From Ottelia alismoides (Eukaryota > Streptophyta > Magnoliopsida > Alismatales > Hydrocharitaceae): a DNA stretch of 64,000 nucleotides. Under the pieces are notes generated by a model, which was not told the DNA's origin, did no database searches, and saw only the letters and a list, made by a program, of their open reading frames with translations. The DNA is taken from positions 496,001-560,000 of the forward strand of contig JAZKJV010005551.1 in NCBI GenBank assembly GCA_037367405.1. The letters are read 5' to 3'. Positions within the stretch are counted from its first letter, which is position 1, and each line of letters opens with the position of its first letter. This document shows positions 23,101 through 31,672 of the stretch, piece after piece. A program made the position numbers and the translations under genes.

Positions 23101-24211
23101 AAAGGTCTATCGTCTCCGTAAAGCCTTGTATGGCTTAAAGCAAGCACCAAGAGCTTGGAATAATAAAATTGATGGATATTTTCGTGATAATGGATTTCTA
23201 AGAAGTCCTAACGAGCCATCTCTTTATGTGAAGAAAGAAGGTACGCAGAATTTCCTTATCGTATGTCTTTATGTTGATGATCTTATATATACAAGCAATT
23301 CCTTCAAGATGATTGAAAAATTCAAGGAAGCAATGATGAAAGAATATGAAATGACAGATCTCGGTCTTATGAGATACTTTCTTGGTATTCAAGTTCAACA
23401 GAAAGAAGGTGAAATATTTATCTCTCAAGAAAAATATGTTTGTGATATTCTCAAGAAATTTCATATGTTAAATTGCAAGCCAGAAGCAACTCCTATGCCA
23501 GCCAATACAAAACTTTCTACAAATGATGGAGCTCAAGAAGCTGATGGCTCTCTTTATAGGAGTCTTGTAGGCTCCTTATTATATTTAACTAATACAAGAC
23601 CGGATATAGTATATGCAGTCAGTGTTGTATCAAGATTTATGAGCAAGCCAAGCAAACTTCATTATGCAGCCGCAAAAAGGATTCTTCGCTATATTCAAGG
23701 TACCAAGAATTTTGGGATTAAATATACTTCAGAAGAAGATAATTCTCTCAAAGGTTATTCAGATAGTGATTGGGCTGGATCTATAGATGATAGAAAAAGC
23801 ACATCGGGTTATTTATTTTGCATGGGATCTAAAGTCATATCTTGGAGTTCTAAGAAGCAAAAGACCATTGCCCTTTCCTCTGCTGAAGCGGAATATATTT
23901 CTGTTACAAGTGCATCCTGTGAAGCTGTATGGCTGAGAAGACTTCTTCAAGATATTCAAGAAGAAAATATTCTTCCAACAACTATACTATGCGATAACAT
24001 GTCAGCCATTGCTATGACGAAGAATCCAGTCTTTCATGGAAGAACAAAGCATATTGAACTTCGTCATCATTATGTACGCGAGCTAGTGGAGAATGGCGAC
24101 ATCAAGCTGGAGTTCATCAACACAGAGGATCAACTTGCAGATATTTTTACAAAGCCACTTCCAACAGAAAAGTTCCAGTACTTCAGGAGGATAATGCAAA
24201 TTACAAATTAA
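20183..24211 (+). CDS. Copia Gag-Pol polyprotein, intact
   Basis: A 1342-residue polyprotein in one frame with no stop. The frame is open from a TTG at 20168, but the first ATG (MASTS) at 20183 is the better start. In order: N-terminal Gag of the UBN2/copia type about 1-260; CCHC zinc knuckle C-X2-C-X4-H-X4-C at 284-297 and a second Cys/His cluster just after; aspartic protease with DSG at 351-353; GAG-pre-integrase zinc region (H..H..C..C) about 475-530; integrase catalytic D546, D609, E645 with the usual 35-residue last spacing; reverse transcriptase about 865-1110 with YVDD at 1030-1033; RNase H about 1190-1310, ending in the ADIFTKPL tail. It would drive reverse transcription and integration of its own RNA. 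All catalytic residues I could check are present. The lineage (for example Tork or SIRE) was not determined. Confidence 0.95.
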   Translation: MASTSNTPLFNYTQSSIPIFDGESYDYWSLQMKTLFISQDLWDLVIEGYEEAKDADTFASLSEGKKKEFKENKKKDAKALLFIQQGVSKSIFPRISGATTSKEAWEILKKEFQGSVKVISIKLQSLWRDFDNLLMKDGENIQGFFSRVSIIINQIRSYGDTITDKKVVEKILRSLPAKFDHVVAAIEESKDLSSLSIYELMGSLEAHEQRISRFTTQPLEQAFQTKMSISKAKSGDHGKQRRGQYARRQENDERHGSYRDQDNGRSKGGYNQRSPGTRKSSSHCIICKKDNHESKDCRFRCKRCKIANHSQRDCWFQKNESNYIAKDDDYNPLLYSCMNTKEVSKDIWYVDSGCSNHMTGNKDAFVSLEKGHSSQVKLGDGKLQNVEGKGVIAVQTKKGTSKLIHDVLYVPGLTENLLSVGQLMNNGHSLRFDNGVCKIFDKRRKLLIADIKMAPNKVFPLSMPLKEGYALKAINEDDPLLWHLRFGHLNFRSLILLKQKNLVVGLPFIKKDESICEGCIYGKMHRLPFTKTSWRAKAPLELIHSDVCGPTQTPSINGARYFLLFVDDYSRMMWVYFLKEKSEVFSTFIKFKAFVEKQSGRKIKVLRSDRGGEFTSKEFQDFCITQGIKKELTARYTPQQNGVAERRNRTIVEMARSMLKGKGLPNKLWAEAVNTAVYILNRSPTKAVLDRTPYEAWYERKAKVSHFKIFGSIAYAHIPSQVRQEKFDEKGEKFIFIGYCDESKAYRLYESKEGKLIISRDVIFDESSSWKWDDSSVLQKQAAAEEDNPNDEDIFPSIQRPVGPNVSDSEHPHQKVRSLQEIYASSSAIALFACEPQKFEEASKEEVWIQAMNEEIAVINKNHTWELVDRPKNKDVISLKWIYKVKYNEDGSIHKHKARLVAKGYSQQPGIDYNETFAPVARMETVRTLLALAAQKKLPVYQFDVKSAFLNGDLEEEVYVEQPQGYISKDNEEKVYRLRKALYGLKQAPRAWNNKIDGYFRDNGFLRSPNEPSLYVKKEGTQNFLIVCLYVDDLIYTSNSFKMIEKFKEAMMKEYEMTDLGLMRYFLGIQVQQKEGEIFISQEKYVCDILKKFHMLNCKPEATPMPANTKLSTNDGAQEADGSLYRSLVGSLLYLTNTRPDIVYAVSVVSRFMSKPSKLHYAAAKRILRYIQGTKNFGIKYTSEEDNSLKGYSDSDWAGSIDDRKSTSGYLFCMGSKVISWSSKKQKTIALSSAEAEYISVTSASCEAVWLRRLLQDIQEENILPTTILCDNMSAIAMTKNPVFHGRTKHIELRHHYVRELVENGDIKLEFINTEDQLADIFTKPLPTEKFQYFRRIMQITN

Positions 24212-24218
24212 GAGGGGG
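24210..24218 (+). other. Polypurine tract
   Basis: AAGAGGGGG directly abuts the 3' LTR (TGTTG) and overlaps the gag-pol stop codon. It is the expected plus-strand primer. Confidence 0.9.
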
Positions 24219-24795
24219 TGTTGAAAATATAATTTGTAATTTACCCATTAAGTATTAATGGGCTATTTACACATGGGCCTACAATACTCCACCACCATAT
24301 GAGAAGATGTGGGCCTATATCCTCTACTCACATAAGGAGAAGTTTCATGAAGATATATACTTGGAAGAAATCTCTAGAAAAGAGAGAGGTGGAGAAAATA
24401 TCTAGATATTTCTCCACCTCCCACCAAAATATCTAGATATTTCTACTTAAAGGATAAGCATGAAAGAGGAGTCTAGATATCTCTTCCAAAATATCTCCAC
24501 CCTCTTGGGGGCCTATAAATACCACCCAAGGGGTCCTCATTTGAAACAACAACAAGAAGTCCTCTACCAACACAAGAGTCTCTCAAGTGTCCTCTTCCCA
24601 TTTCAAGTGTTGTAAGTCCCTCTTCCTTTGTTGTAAACATTGTAAGTCCTCTTCTTGTAAAGGTTCAAGTGTTGTATGCAAGTTCAAGTTTTAGTAAAAA
24701 GAAGTTCTTAAGTTTACATCTACCTTGTGCATTGATCCATATTCTCTCCCTCTTATTTGCTTCTTATATACCACCAATCTTCCGCTGCTCCAACA
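24219..24795 (+). repeat. Copia 3' LTR
   Basis: 577 bp, the same length and, by reading, the same sequence as 19541-20117. Followed by the target-duplication copy GTAGG. Confidence 0.95.
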
Positions 24796-25080
24796 GTAGG
24801 CTCGTCCCACACCCCACCTGGTCTCGGTGATTAGTTTGATGTTACCAGAAGCTGCTACAGAGACGTCGCCAATGAAACCAATGCCTGAAGAATTCTTGAA
24901 ATCGGGGTACTCGAATGAGAGCATTTCGGCCTTGGAAGTGGGGAGTGGGAGCAGGGAACATAGCAACAGGAACAAGAAGGTCTGTGCAGTACCAAGAAGG
25001 TGAAGGTAAAACCAACGGCAGCAGGGGAGAGGCTTTGAGGTGGTGAAGTTGCTACATCTTGACGGTGGAAGCAGAAGCAT
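24796..25080 (-). pseudogene. LecRK pseudogene, 5' part (signal peptide and lectin start)
   Basis: Read on the minus strand from the ATG at 25080 (an in-frame GTG lies at 25092). It gives a hydrophobic signal segment (QTFLFLLLCSLLPLPTS) and the first lectin strand (LSFEYPDF, then a 'GDVSVAASGNIKLI' stretch), ending at GRAY where the copia element begins. With one copy of the 5-bp duplication removed, the reading frame continues correctly into 19535 and below. The promoter side (25081 onward) shows no obvious TATA box. This half is free of lesions. Confidence 0.88.
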
Positions 25081-25419
25081 TCTCTCCACCACGTTGATTG
25101 ATAATAATGTAATGGTTCAGAATCGGGAGGAAGGTGGAGGAGACTACAATCGGGTGGAGAGATCGCAAGCTGCACTAAGCTCATATAACGAGTAACGAGT
25201 AATGACCCATTCGCATTCCCAATTTTCTACTGAATTTATGACGTGTGTGATGAGACTTTTAGTCCAATTGTGCACGACTTGACTAGGTATTTATTTGTAT
25301 TTTTCCCCTGCTTCTGTTGTTGAATGGGCTTCCTTTTAATGGCCAGTTGTTTTGTTTGTTAGATTATTCGCATACTGTCTTTCAGCTGTTGGATGCCATT
25401 GCAATTCATAATTGGAAGT
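25081..25419 (-). other. Upstream flank of LecRK pseudogene
   Basis: This would be the original promoter and 5' UTR of the minus-strand LecRK pseudogene. No motif is clear enough to annotate. Confidence 0.4.
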
Positions 25420-25731
25420 TTACATTGAAACCGAAGGCAAGCGGGCAACAAGCTGCGCCGCTAGACTTTTTTGAATTGCAAAGCCAATTCTTTTAAACAC
25501 TACCTCCATAGATCTATGGTCCATCACATTGCTGTTCATCACTTTTTGGATCCTCGTTAAAAGCTCAATAGCTTTTGGTGCTAAGAAGCCAAATGTGTCA
25601 AAACCAAATGGGATGAAGGCATGTTGATTCTCCGTTCCAAAGTTCCAAAAATTTGCTATTGTAATTCCTAAACTTTTTGTCCAAAAGAAATTTCTATTGC
25701 ATTTAAATTGGGTATGTAAAAAAAACCTCAA
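25420..25731 (-). pseudogene. Unassigned conserved-looking ORF fragment, possibly retroelement-derived
   Basis: A 103-codon minus-strand frame with a believable globular composition, including FIPFGFDTFGFLAPKA and a KSLAAQLVARLP tail. It gives the impression of the C-terminal tail of a reverse-transcriptase-related protein seen in many plant genomes, but I cannot assign it firmly. There is no start context, no upstream domain and no partner ORF, so it is most likely a fragment. A protein database search would settle its identity. Confidence 0.35.
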
Positions 25732-25762
25732 ATTCGATATTTGTTCAGGTTCGATTCCTTAA

Positions 25763-26138
25763 GGTCTTGTTTGTTTGTTTGAAGGATACGCGGCTTGTAT
25801 TCATCTTTATCCTATAAATTTTCCATCCCATTGAAATTGGTCAATATTTGAGTTCTTGAATTAATACAAGGGCTGGAGTTTGAAACTTTTTCCCTCCATT
25901 ATCAATTTTTTCCGTCATAAAAATACAAATAACTACCACTTATCTTACAAGTGTATCTAAAGTAATTAAGTTCTATTACGTATCCCTTCTTATCTAACCG
26001 AATGAAGAATAACACATAACTGCCATTTATCCCTCCTTATTTCATGCACAATTCCTTTCCGTGGAAGCAAACAGAAATGAGGGATACAACAACATAATCC
26101 CACCTTAATTATCTCGTATCCTACTACTGAACAGACCC
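25763..26138. mobile_element. Tourist-like (PIF/Harbinger) MITE
   Basis: The left end GGTCTTGTTTGTTTG and right end (reverse complement GGGTCTGTTCAGTAG) are imperfect inverted repeats. Inner arms also pair: GAAGGATACG against CGTATCC. The flanks are TAA at 25760-25762 and 26139-26141, the 3-bp duplication typical of Tourist elements. 376 bp, non-coding. Confidence 0.75.
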
Positions 26139-26449
26139 TAAAGGATCGATTTAAATTCGGTTCGAAAATAAACAAATCGAACCTGAATATAAGTTTGAGT
26201 ATGTTTATTTAAACGGACCGAAACTTGAAATAGTAGGTTCATTTAGATTAAGTTCAATACAACACATATTATAAATATTTATAGAGGGAATTTTTCCTAA
26301 AATAATATTATACCATGTTGCAAATAAGGTATATGTACAAAAGCTCGGAACCCATAATCAAGACATAATGAAGGCTTATGATCACCCCACAATCCAAAAA
26401 TACTTAGATTTCAGAAGTTTCACTGCTAATCTAACTTTAAACAAATCGA

Positions 26450-27790
26450 GCTGATTCTCTTGAAGCATGTCCTCACAGATTTGAGCAGAGGTTAGCGGGC
26501 TGGAAAGCGGTCTCCCTTTCGAAGGGGGGAAAGCTGATTCTCTTGAAGCATGTCCTCTCAGCTATCCCTATTTTCTTCTTCTCTACTAGATTGATGCCAG
26601 TAGGAATACACAAGAAGTTGGAAGCGATGATGAAGAGATTCTTCTGGTCAGATGGAAAGCAGCAAAGAACTGGGGTGCATTTGGTTGGTTGGGAGGAGAT
26701 GACGCGCCCGCAAAATGAAGGTGGCTTAGGGATTCAGGATATGGCTTGTATGAATAAGGCACTCCTGGCAAAATGGATAGTTCGTGTTTGGGGAGATTCG
26801 GATAGCTTGGCAGCCACACTACTACGCGAGATCTATGGTGTCTGAGGCGCACTTGAAGCTGGAAGAACTAGATTTCAATCTCCTCTGTGGTGTGGTGTAC
26901 GCGAAGTCTTACCTTTGTTGGCTCCGAAGTTACGACCAAAGATCGGCAATGGGGAAGTTTTCCGTTTCTGGAGAGACGATTGGACAGGGGATGTGACAAT
27001 TTGCAGCAGGTTTCCAAGGTTGTTTGCTCTTGCATCTATGAAGGAATGTTCCGTAGCTCAGGCGGGGGCTTTAGGAATGTGGGATCCGCAGTTTAGGTCG
27101 GTACTCTCTTCTTACCGTTTGGATGATTTAGCCAGGATGCAGTCTGAGCTGCCCGCGCCATATTGTCTTACAGAAGGTAGAGACCATTTTCAATGGGATG
27201 GTGGCAGATTCTCGACAAAGAAGGCATATAAGGAATTCAGGGAGAATACATTGGACGTGGATTCTGACCTTTGCCAAGATATGAAGATCATATGGGCTTG
27301 TAAGATTCCGTGCAGAGTTATGGTCTTCCTTTAGTGCTTGAGGAGGGGCAAATTGTGCGACAAAGCAAGAAGGGGAAGGCTCTTCGGCATTGAGGACACT
27401 AAGTGTGACAGGTGCAGAGAACAAATTGAAGATTCTGATCATTTGTTCTTCAGGTGCCCAACATCAGAACAGTTATGGCAGGAGGTAGGGGTAACTTGGG
27501 TGTCGACTGGAAGTGCAGTGGATTTCTGGAGATCAGTGAGATCGGTAGGGGAAAACTCAACAGATGACTGCACCCTACCTTTTGCACTCCTTTGGGCTAT
27601 TTGGAGCGGAAGGAATGATGTCATTTTCAAAAATCAGAGGTTTTATCCGGAAAATGTACTCGCTCATTGTAACTCTTTGTCTCACTTCGGACCTCCAGAT
27701 AGTGTACTCTCTCGTTTTTAAGTAATAAATTTTCTTCCTGCGGTGAATCCCAACTCGGGATGTCATCCTAGCATTTTTTCAAAAAAAAAA
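26450..27790 (+). mobile_element. 5'-truncated LINE with poly(A) and target duplication
   Basis: One reading frame (codon phase of 26543) runs through the C-terminal part of a plant non-LTR reverse transcriptase. The RT thumb-like 'GWKAVSLSKGGKLILLKHVLSAIP' region begins about 26487. It is followed by 'GGLGIQDMACMNKALLAKW', then the zinc-binding RVT domain (F.T.KAY, then C-X2-C...H...C near 27398-27453), ending at 27721 in DSVLSRF. Two stops interrupt it: TGA 26843-26845 and TAG 27332-27334. A poly(A) run ends at 27790. The direct repeat AAACAAATCGA (26439-26449 and 27788-27798) is the likely target duplication. About 1.34 kb remains of an element normally several kilobases long. Confidence 0.88.
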
Positions 27791-27886
27791 CAAATCGAAT
27801 TGAACTCGAACACCATTTTTATTTTATCAAATCGAATAGAACCGAAACCCAACTTTTAAAAATGCTAAATGAACTGATGCAACCTT

Positions 27887-28111
27887 TTTTTTGAAAGGAA
27901 AAAAGGGTGCAGTACCGTAGAGGCAAGCACCCAAAAAACTTTATATTCATTGGTTATAGCTCATAAATACAAAGACCAAGAATCCCGAAGGATTTTGGCT
28001 TGCTGCACAACATTTCCCACATAAAACTCTCTCCCCTAAAAAGTACCTCATTTCTCACGATCCAAATCGCCCATAGTGTTGCGGCCAGCAGAATCCTTAC
28101 CACTGTTTGAC
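27887..28111 (-). mobile_element. Short 5'-truncated LINE, antisense, 13-bp target duplication
   Basis: On the minus strand, 'LLAATLWAIWIVRNEVLF' matches the end of the zinc-binding RVT region of the neighbouring LINE, where the equivalent is LLWAIWSGRNDVIF near 27590-27630. A 3' UTR and an A-rich tail (T-run at 27885-27892 on the plus strand) follow. It is flanked by a perfect direct repeat CTGATGCAACCTT (27874-27886 and 28112-28124). Only about 225 bp inserted. Confidence 0.85.
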
Positions 28112-28124
28112 CTGATGCAACCTT

Positions 28125-28896
28125 GGTTGGTAGGTTTACTCACCCATAACAGTAACCTTGTAAACTGCAATCGTATGTGTAATTTTATATTGTTACATTT
28201 GTTGAAAGCAATTGATATGCGTTACTTTATCTTCTCGGCTCATATAATTAAATTACATCTATTTATGTGGTTATATCAATTATCTGCCCAAACTTTAAAT
28301 CTGGATATCTAGGGTAAAAATCCATTTTAATAAAAAAAGCATAAAGTTTTGTTAAAATGTTAATAACTCTGGAAATTAGTAACATGATTAATTCTTGGGA
28401 TTTATACATCATGTACGAACCTTAGACACTTTGTCAATTACTTTTATAAATATCGTAATTATCACATGAAAATTTGATCTCTTTGACTACAGAGTATGTG
28501 GTTAACTTTCATAGGAAATCCATTAAAAATAAGACATGCATACCCATAGTATTTCAGAAAGTTACAATTTTTTGCACTTTTGATAATCCCCCTTCTACTC
28601 TTTCTTTTTCATCTTCTTTTGCTATTGTACTTTCTTCTTTCTTCCCTGCTCTTCATGATCGGAGGTCTAGTTTTGCTCTCGTGCATGATATGACAGGAGG
28701 TGTCTTGGGATCGGTGGCATAGAGTTGCTTGCTAGATCTTGAGGAGCGTCTCTCCAAGGAGCATTGCCGGTAGTGACATTCGGTGCCAATCCACCATTTT
28801 CAAATTCATTTTTTTTTCAAAAGGATAGATTCTGCATTCAATTCTATTAGAAAATTATAATCACATCTATAGATCAGGCATACTATAATATATGTT
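28125..28896. other. Intergenic, no gene seen
   Basis: AT-rich DNA without a supported feature. The open frame at 28474-28722 lacks motifs and a sensible context. Confidence 0.5.
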
Positions 28897-29283
28897 TGTT
28901 AAGATTAGAACCATATTCGGATTTGAACTCCTAATGAAGTGGGACTCCTGACACTAATAATAGTTGAGTTGTATTCTATTTATAATCCTACTGAGGATAT
29001 GAATATTGGATTGTAACTGAGCTATATATGGAGGGGGTAGAGGCATTTCCTCAACAACACAACCACAACAATGTAACATCTAGGAGAGGGGAGAGAGAAG
29101 AGAAGTAGAAAGTGAAGGAACAGAGATAGTTGTACTCGTTTTTATTTTAGTGATCTTTCTTCTCCGGTGGTTGCGAGAGGTGACCAAACTACTATCATAT
29201 CTGGTTGTCTTTTCTTCATGTGCTTCTGTGGTAGTGGTCGATTGCCCATCTATATCCGTATTAGGTGGTTCTTATCTCTAACA
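28897..29283 (+). repeat. Small LTR element, LTR 1
   Basis: 387 bp. TATATATGG near 29023, AG-rich stretch 29082-29125. Begins TGTTAAGATTAG and ends CTCTAACA. Diverged from LTR 2 by many substitutions and a GA-microsatellite length difference (29879-29900 in LTR 2). Confidence 0.8.
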
Positions 29284-29285
29284 AG

Positions 29286-29380
29286 CGGTATCTGAGTAGA
29301 GACGATACCGGATCGTGTCCCATCAAATGGTATCAAAGCAGGATTGGTACCACTTCCGTTCCCATCAATTGGTATCAAAG
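29286..29380 (+). other. Three primer-site-like motifs in tandem
   Basis: CGGTATCTGAG (29286-29296), TGGTATCAAAGC (29328-29339) and TGGTATCAAAG (29370-29380) all resemble the initiator-tRNA-Met primer site TGGTATCAGAGC. The last two sit in a 42-bp direct duplication that also carries CCCATCAA. Only the first is next to the LTR. Confidence 0.6.
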
Positions 29381-29703
29381 TCAGGTTAAACGTTATTGAA
29401 GGGATACTATAGGACAATTTAGAGTGAGATTTGACATTGATGAGATTATGTGGTGTAACAGATACATAATCCTCAAAAGCCGTGATATGGTGGCCTCGTG
29501 GATAAATCGTCCGGAAGCTTCGAAGAATACTGCTAGCATGACTAATAGGAAATCATTTCAGGTGGCACGTTCAAGGCACCCAACGACTGGTACGTCACAC
29601 AAAGGCAGCAAGTTCTACTTAGGAAACTTGTATGATGAGGATCTCCCAATGTAGAATCAAGACGATGAAGAGATCACGACGAAATTCAACTTAAGAGGGA
29701 GAT

Positions 29704-30082
29704 TGTTACGATTAGAGTCATAAGATTATGAATCCTAATAAAGTAAGTCTTCTAATTCTAATAGTAGTTGAATTGTATTCTATTTATAATCTTATCGGGA
29801 ATAGGAATATGTGGTTGTAACTGGTTATATATAGGGAGGGTGGAGGCATTGCCTCAACACCACAACTATGTAACCTCTAGAGAGAGAGAGAGAGAGAGAG
29901 GAGAAGAGAGTGAGGGAACAGAGAGAATTCTACTCGTTCTTATTTTAGTGCTCTTTCTTCTCCTATAGTCGCGAGAGGTGACTGAGTAGCGTCATATATG
30001 GTTATCTTTTCTTCATGTGCTTATGCGGTAGTAGTCAATCACACATCCGTATCCGTATCAGGTCGTCGGTATTAACCTAACA
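29704..30082 (+). repeat. Small LTR element, LTR 2
   Basis: 379 bp. Begins TGTTACGATTAG and ends CCTAACA. Contains an (AG)n run at about 29879-29900 and a TATATATAGG box near 29826. Confidence 0.8.
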
Positions 30083-30335
30083 ACCGGTAACTAAGTGGAA
30101 ACGATATCAGATCGTGTCCCATCAACTAATATCAAAGTAGAGTTGATATCGCTTCCGTTCCGAACACTGTAGTGGTCGACGGAAACTTCCCCGCTGGAGA
30201 TTTCTGAATTGTGACATTTTTCAACCAACATGCAACAATGGCGGAATATTAATAAGGAACTGGCACATGAAATATAGGGGATGAAAAGAATGAAAATCAG
30301 ATTTTTTTCCTGAGATAAAGCACCGGTGACCGGTT

Positions 30336-31490
30336 TTGAGATATATTTTGGGGCTAATTGCGCGGGTGTTTCCAGCGGATCTTCTCCCTCCAAAAGCATT
30401 GCCTCGAACACCACTCCCCCTTTCCGAGCTTAGCACTATCCAGATCCGTCACCTCTCCGCAGCAGCGCCACCATACTTACCGCCGCCAACTCTCACAATC
30501 AGTGTTTTGAAAACCGGACCGGACCGGCCGGTTCAACCGGTCCGACCGGTGAACCGAGCCTGGACCGGTCCGGTTAATCGGTTTATAGCGGTTCGGTTCA
30601 AACATTCAAATTCTGGTTAACCCGTCCGGTTCAACCTATTTTTTAACCTGGTTTAACCAGGTTCAACCGAAGTTGAACCACATTTAATTTTTTTAAAAAT
30701 AATCATGATGGTGGGAGTTGAATCCATGACTTTTGATTGCCTATCTCGAACTCTTAACCAACTACACTAGCACAACTTTTCGCATGTGCTGGATTTTAAA
30801 TATAATGATACTACTATTATGTTATAGAGTAACTAGTCCAAATAATATATATATATGATATGTATGGCATTTGATGGTGTATATGAAAAATATTTTATGC
30901 ATAGTGTGAAATATATACATTGTCTATGTATTTTATTTATATTTAAGTGTATATTATATATATATATATTATTTCATTTCAGTTTGATTAACCGGTTCAA
31001 CCAATTTTTTCTCACCGATCCGGTTTAATCAGGAAATTCCTTTTCTGAGCCGCACCGCTACTCTCATTGATTCTCTCATAAATCAGGTTCTCAGACAGGC
31101 AAGTCTAGCTCACAAGCAGCTGTGGAACGTCTTCCCCGATCTCTGCTGGTGTGTAATGCCTGGAACAATCTATCGAGATGGAAAAGAAGAAGCAAGCTTG
31201 CCTTTGTTCGGCTTTTAGTTAGCATTTTGTGAATAGCATTTATGGGGATCAGAAAGGAGGATGAAGATTTTAAATAATGATGATGTCATTATCCGGTTGA
31301 ACCGGTTTGATTATATGGTTCAACCCGATCTGACCATTTTGATAACGTTTCCTGTTCGATGTCCGATTCAGTTTCAAAAACATTGCTCAAAACCTCCCAC
31401 CTCCCCAAAGTCGCACCACCTCCTGTTTCCAGCAAGACTATGGACCTATGCCACAAAGAGTACCACCCGGAGAGAAGGGTGTTTAACATC
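30336..31490 (+). pseudogene. Possible host exon split by a hAT-like element
   Basis: 30336-30499 and 31394 to about 31490 are GC-richer than their surroundings. They fall in the same reading frame if the hAT-like element plus one flank copy (894 bp, a multiple of three) is removed. The joined frame has a Ser/Pro/Arg/Ala-rich N-terminus, rather like an organelle transit peptide (QIRHLSAAAPPYLPPP). There is no ATG start: the frame opens at a TTG. No protein family is recognised, and the minus strand is also partly open. The agreement in frame may be chance (one in three). Confidence 0.25.
30500..31385. mobile_element. Non-autonomous hAT-like element (CCGG-rich ends)
   Basis: The ends CAGTGTTTTGAAAAC and (reverse complement) CAATGTTTTTGAAAC are inverted repeats. 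The subterminal regions carry many GGTTCAACCGG/CCGGTTGAACC motifs in both orientations, as in a widespread plant hAT-type family. The flanks CTCACAAT (30492-30499) and CTCAAAAC (31386-31393) match at 6 of 8. The interior is AT-rich with no transposase. Confidence 0.7.
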
Positions 31491-31504
31491 CTGACCTCGA
31501 ACTC

Positions 31505-31672
31505 ACGAATTTTAAGAACGGATTATAAGAGTGATCAAATACTTGATAATTTGTGCTTAGTTATTTTGAATGGTTGTGAACGTGTTCCTCAAGTTCAAAT
31601 CTAACAAGTTGTTAAGATAATTTTCTTAAATAATAGACCGAAAACCTAATTATGAAAAGTTACAAATGATAT
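31505..31672. repeat. Diverged partial copy of the foldback arm
   Basis: It follows the order of landmarks of the right arm of the 4642-5408 foldback: TTATAAGAGT, ACTTGATAATTTG, TGGTTGTGAAC, AACAAGTTGTTA, then AATAATAGACCG. Only one arm is present. Confidence 0.6.

Larger units (their letters stand above)
19541..24795 (+). mobile_element. Complete Ty1/copia LTR retrotransposon (5255 bp)
   Basis: Both LTRs are 577 bp and appear identical base for base on reading. The ends are TGTTG...CAACA, and the 5-bp target duplication GTAGG is perfect (19536-19540 and 24796-24800). An initiator-tRNA-Met primer site, one uninterrupted gag-pol frame and a polypurine tract are all in place. Nothing visible prevents it from being autonomous. 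It sits antisense to the LecRK pseudogene, inside its lectin exon. Confidence 0.96.
28897..30162 (+). mobile_element. Small non-autonomous LTR element in LTR-INT-LTR-partial INT order
   Basis: LTR 1 (28897-29283, 387 bp) and LTR 2 (29704-30082, 379 bp) are clearly related, both TGTTA...TAACA. A 420-bp internal region lies between them and ends in the purine-rich AAGAGGGAGAT just before LTR 2. After LTR 2 the sequence does not enter host DNA. It repeats the first 80 bp or so of the internal region (30083-30162 against 29284-29363), including the GATCGTGTCCCATCAA block. The unit is therefore a head-to-tail dimer with the second copy cut off. No gag or pol is encoded. The size is close to TRIM/SMART elements. 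No target duplication was found. Confidence 0.8.

Noticed and set aside
25749..25759. GGTTCGATTCC, a tRNA B-box match
   Set aside because: No A box, acceptor stem or anticodon arm can be formed upstream. It lies in AT-rich DNA beside a Tourist-like MITE.
29424..29654. 76-codon frame in the small LTR element as a mini-gag
   Set aside because: No Gag or zinc-knuckle pattern is present, and the element's size class is normally non-coding.
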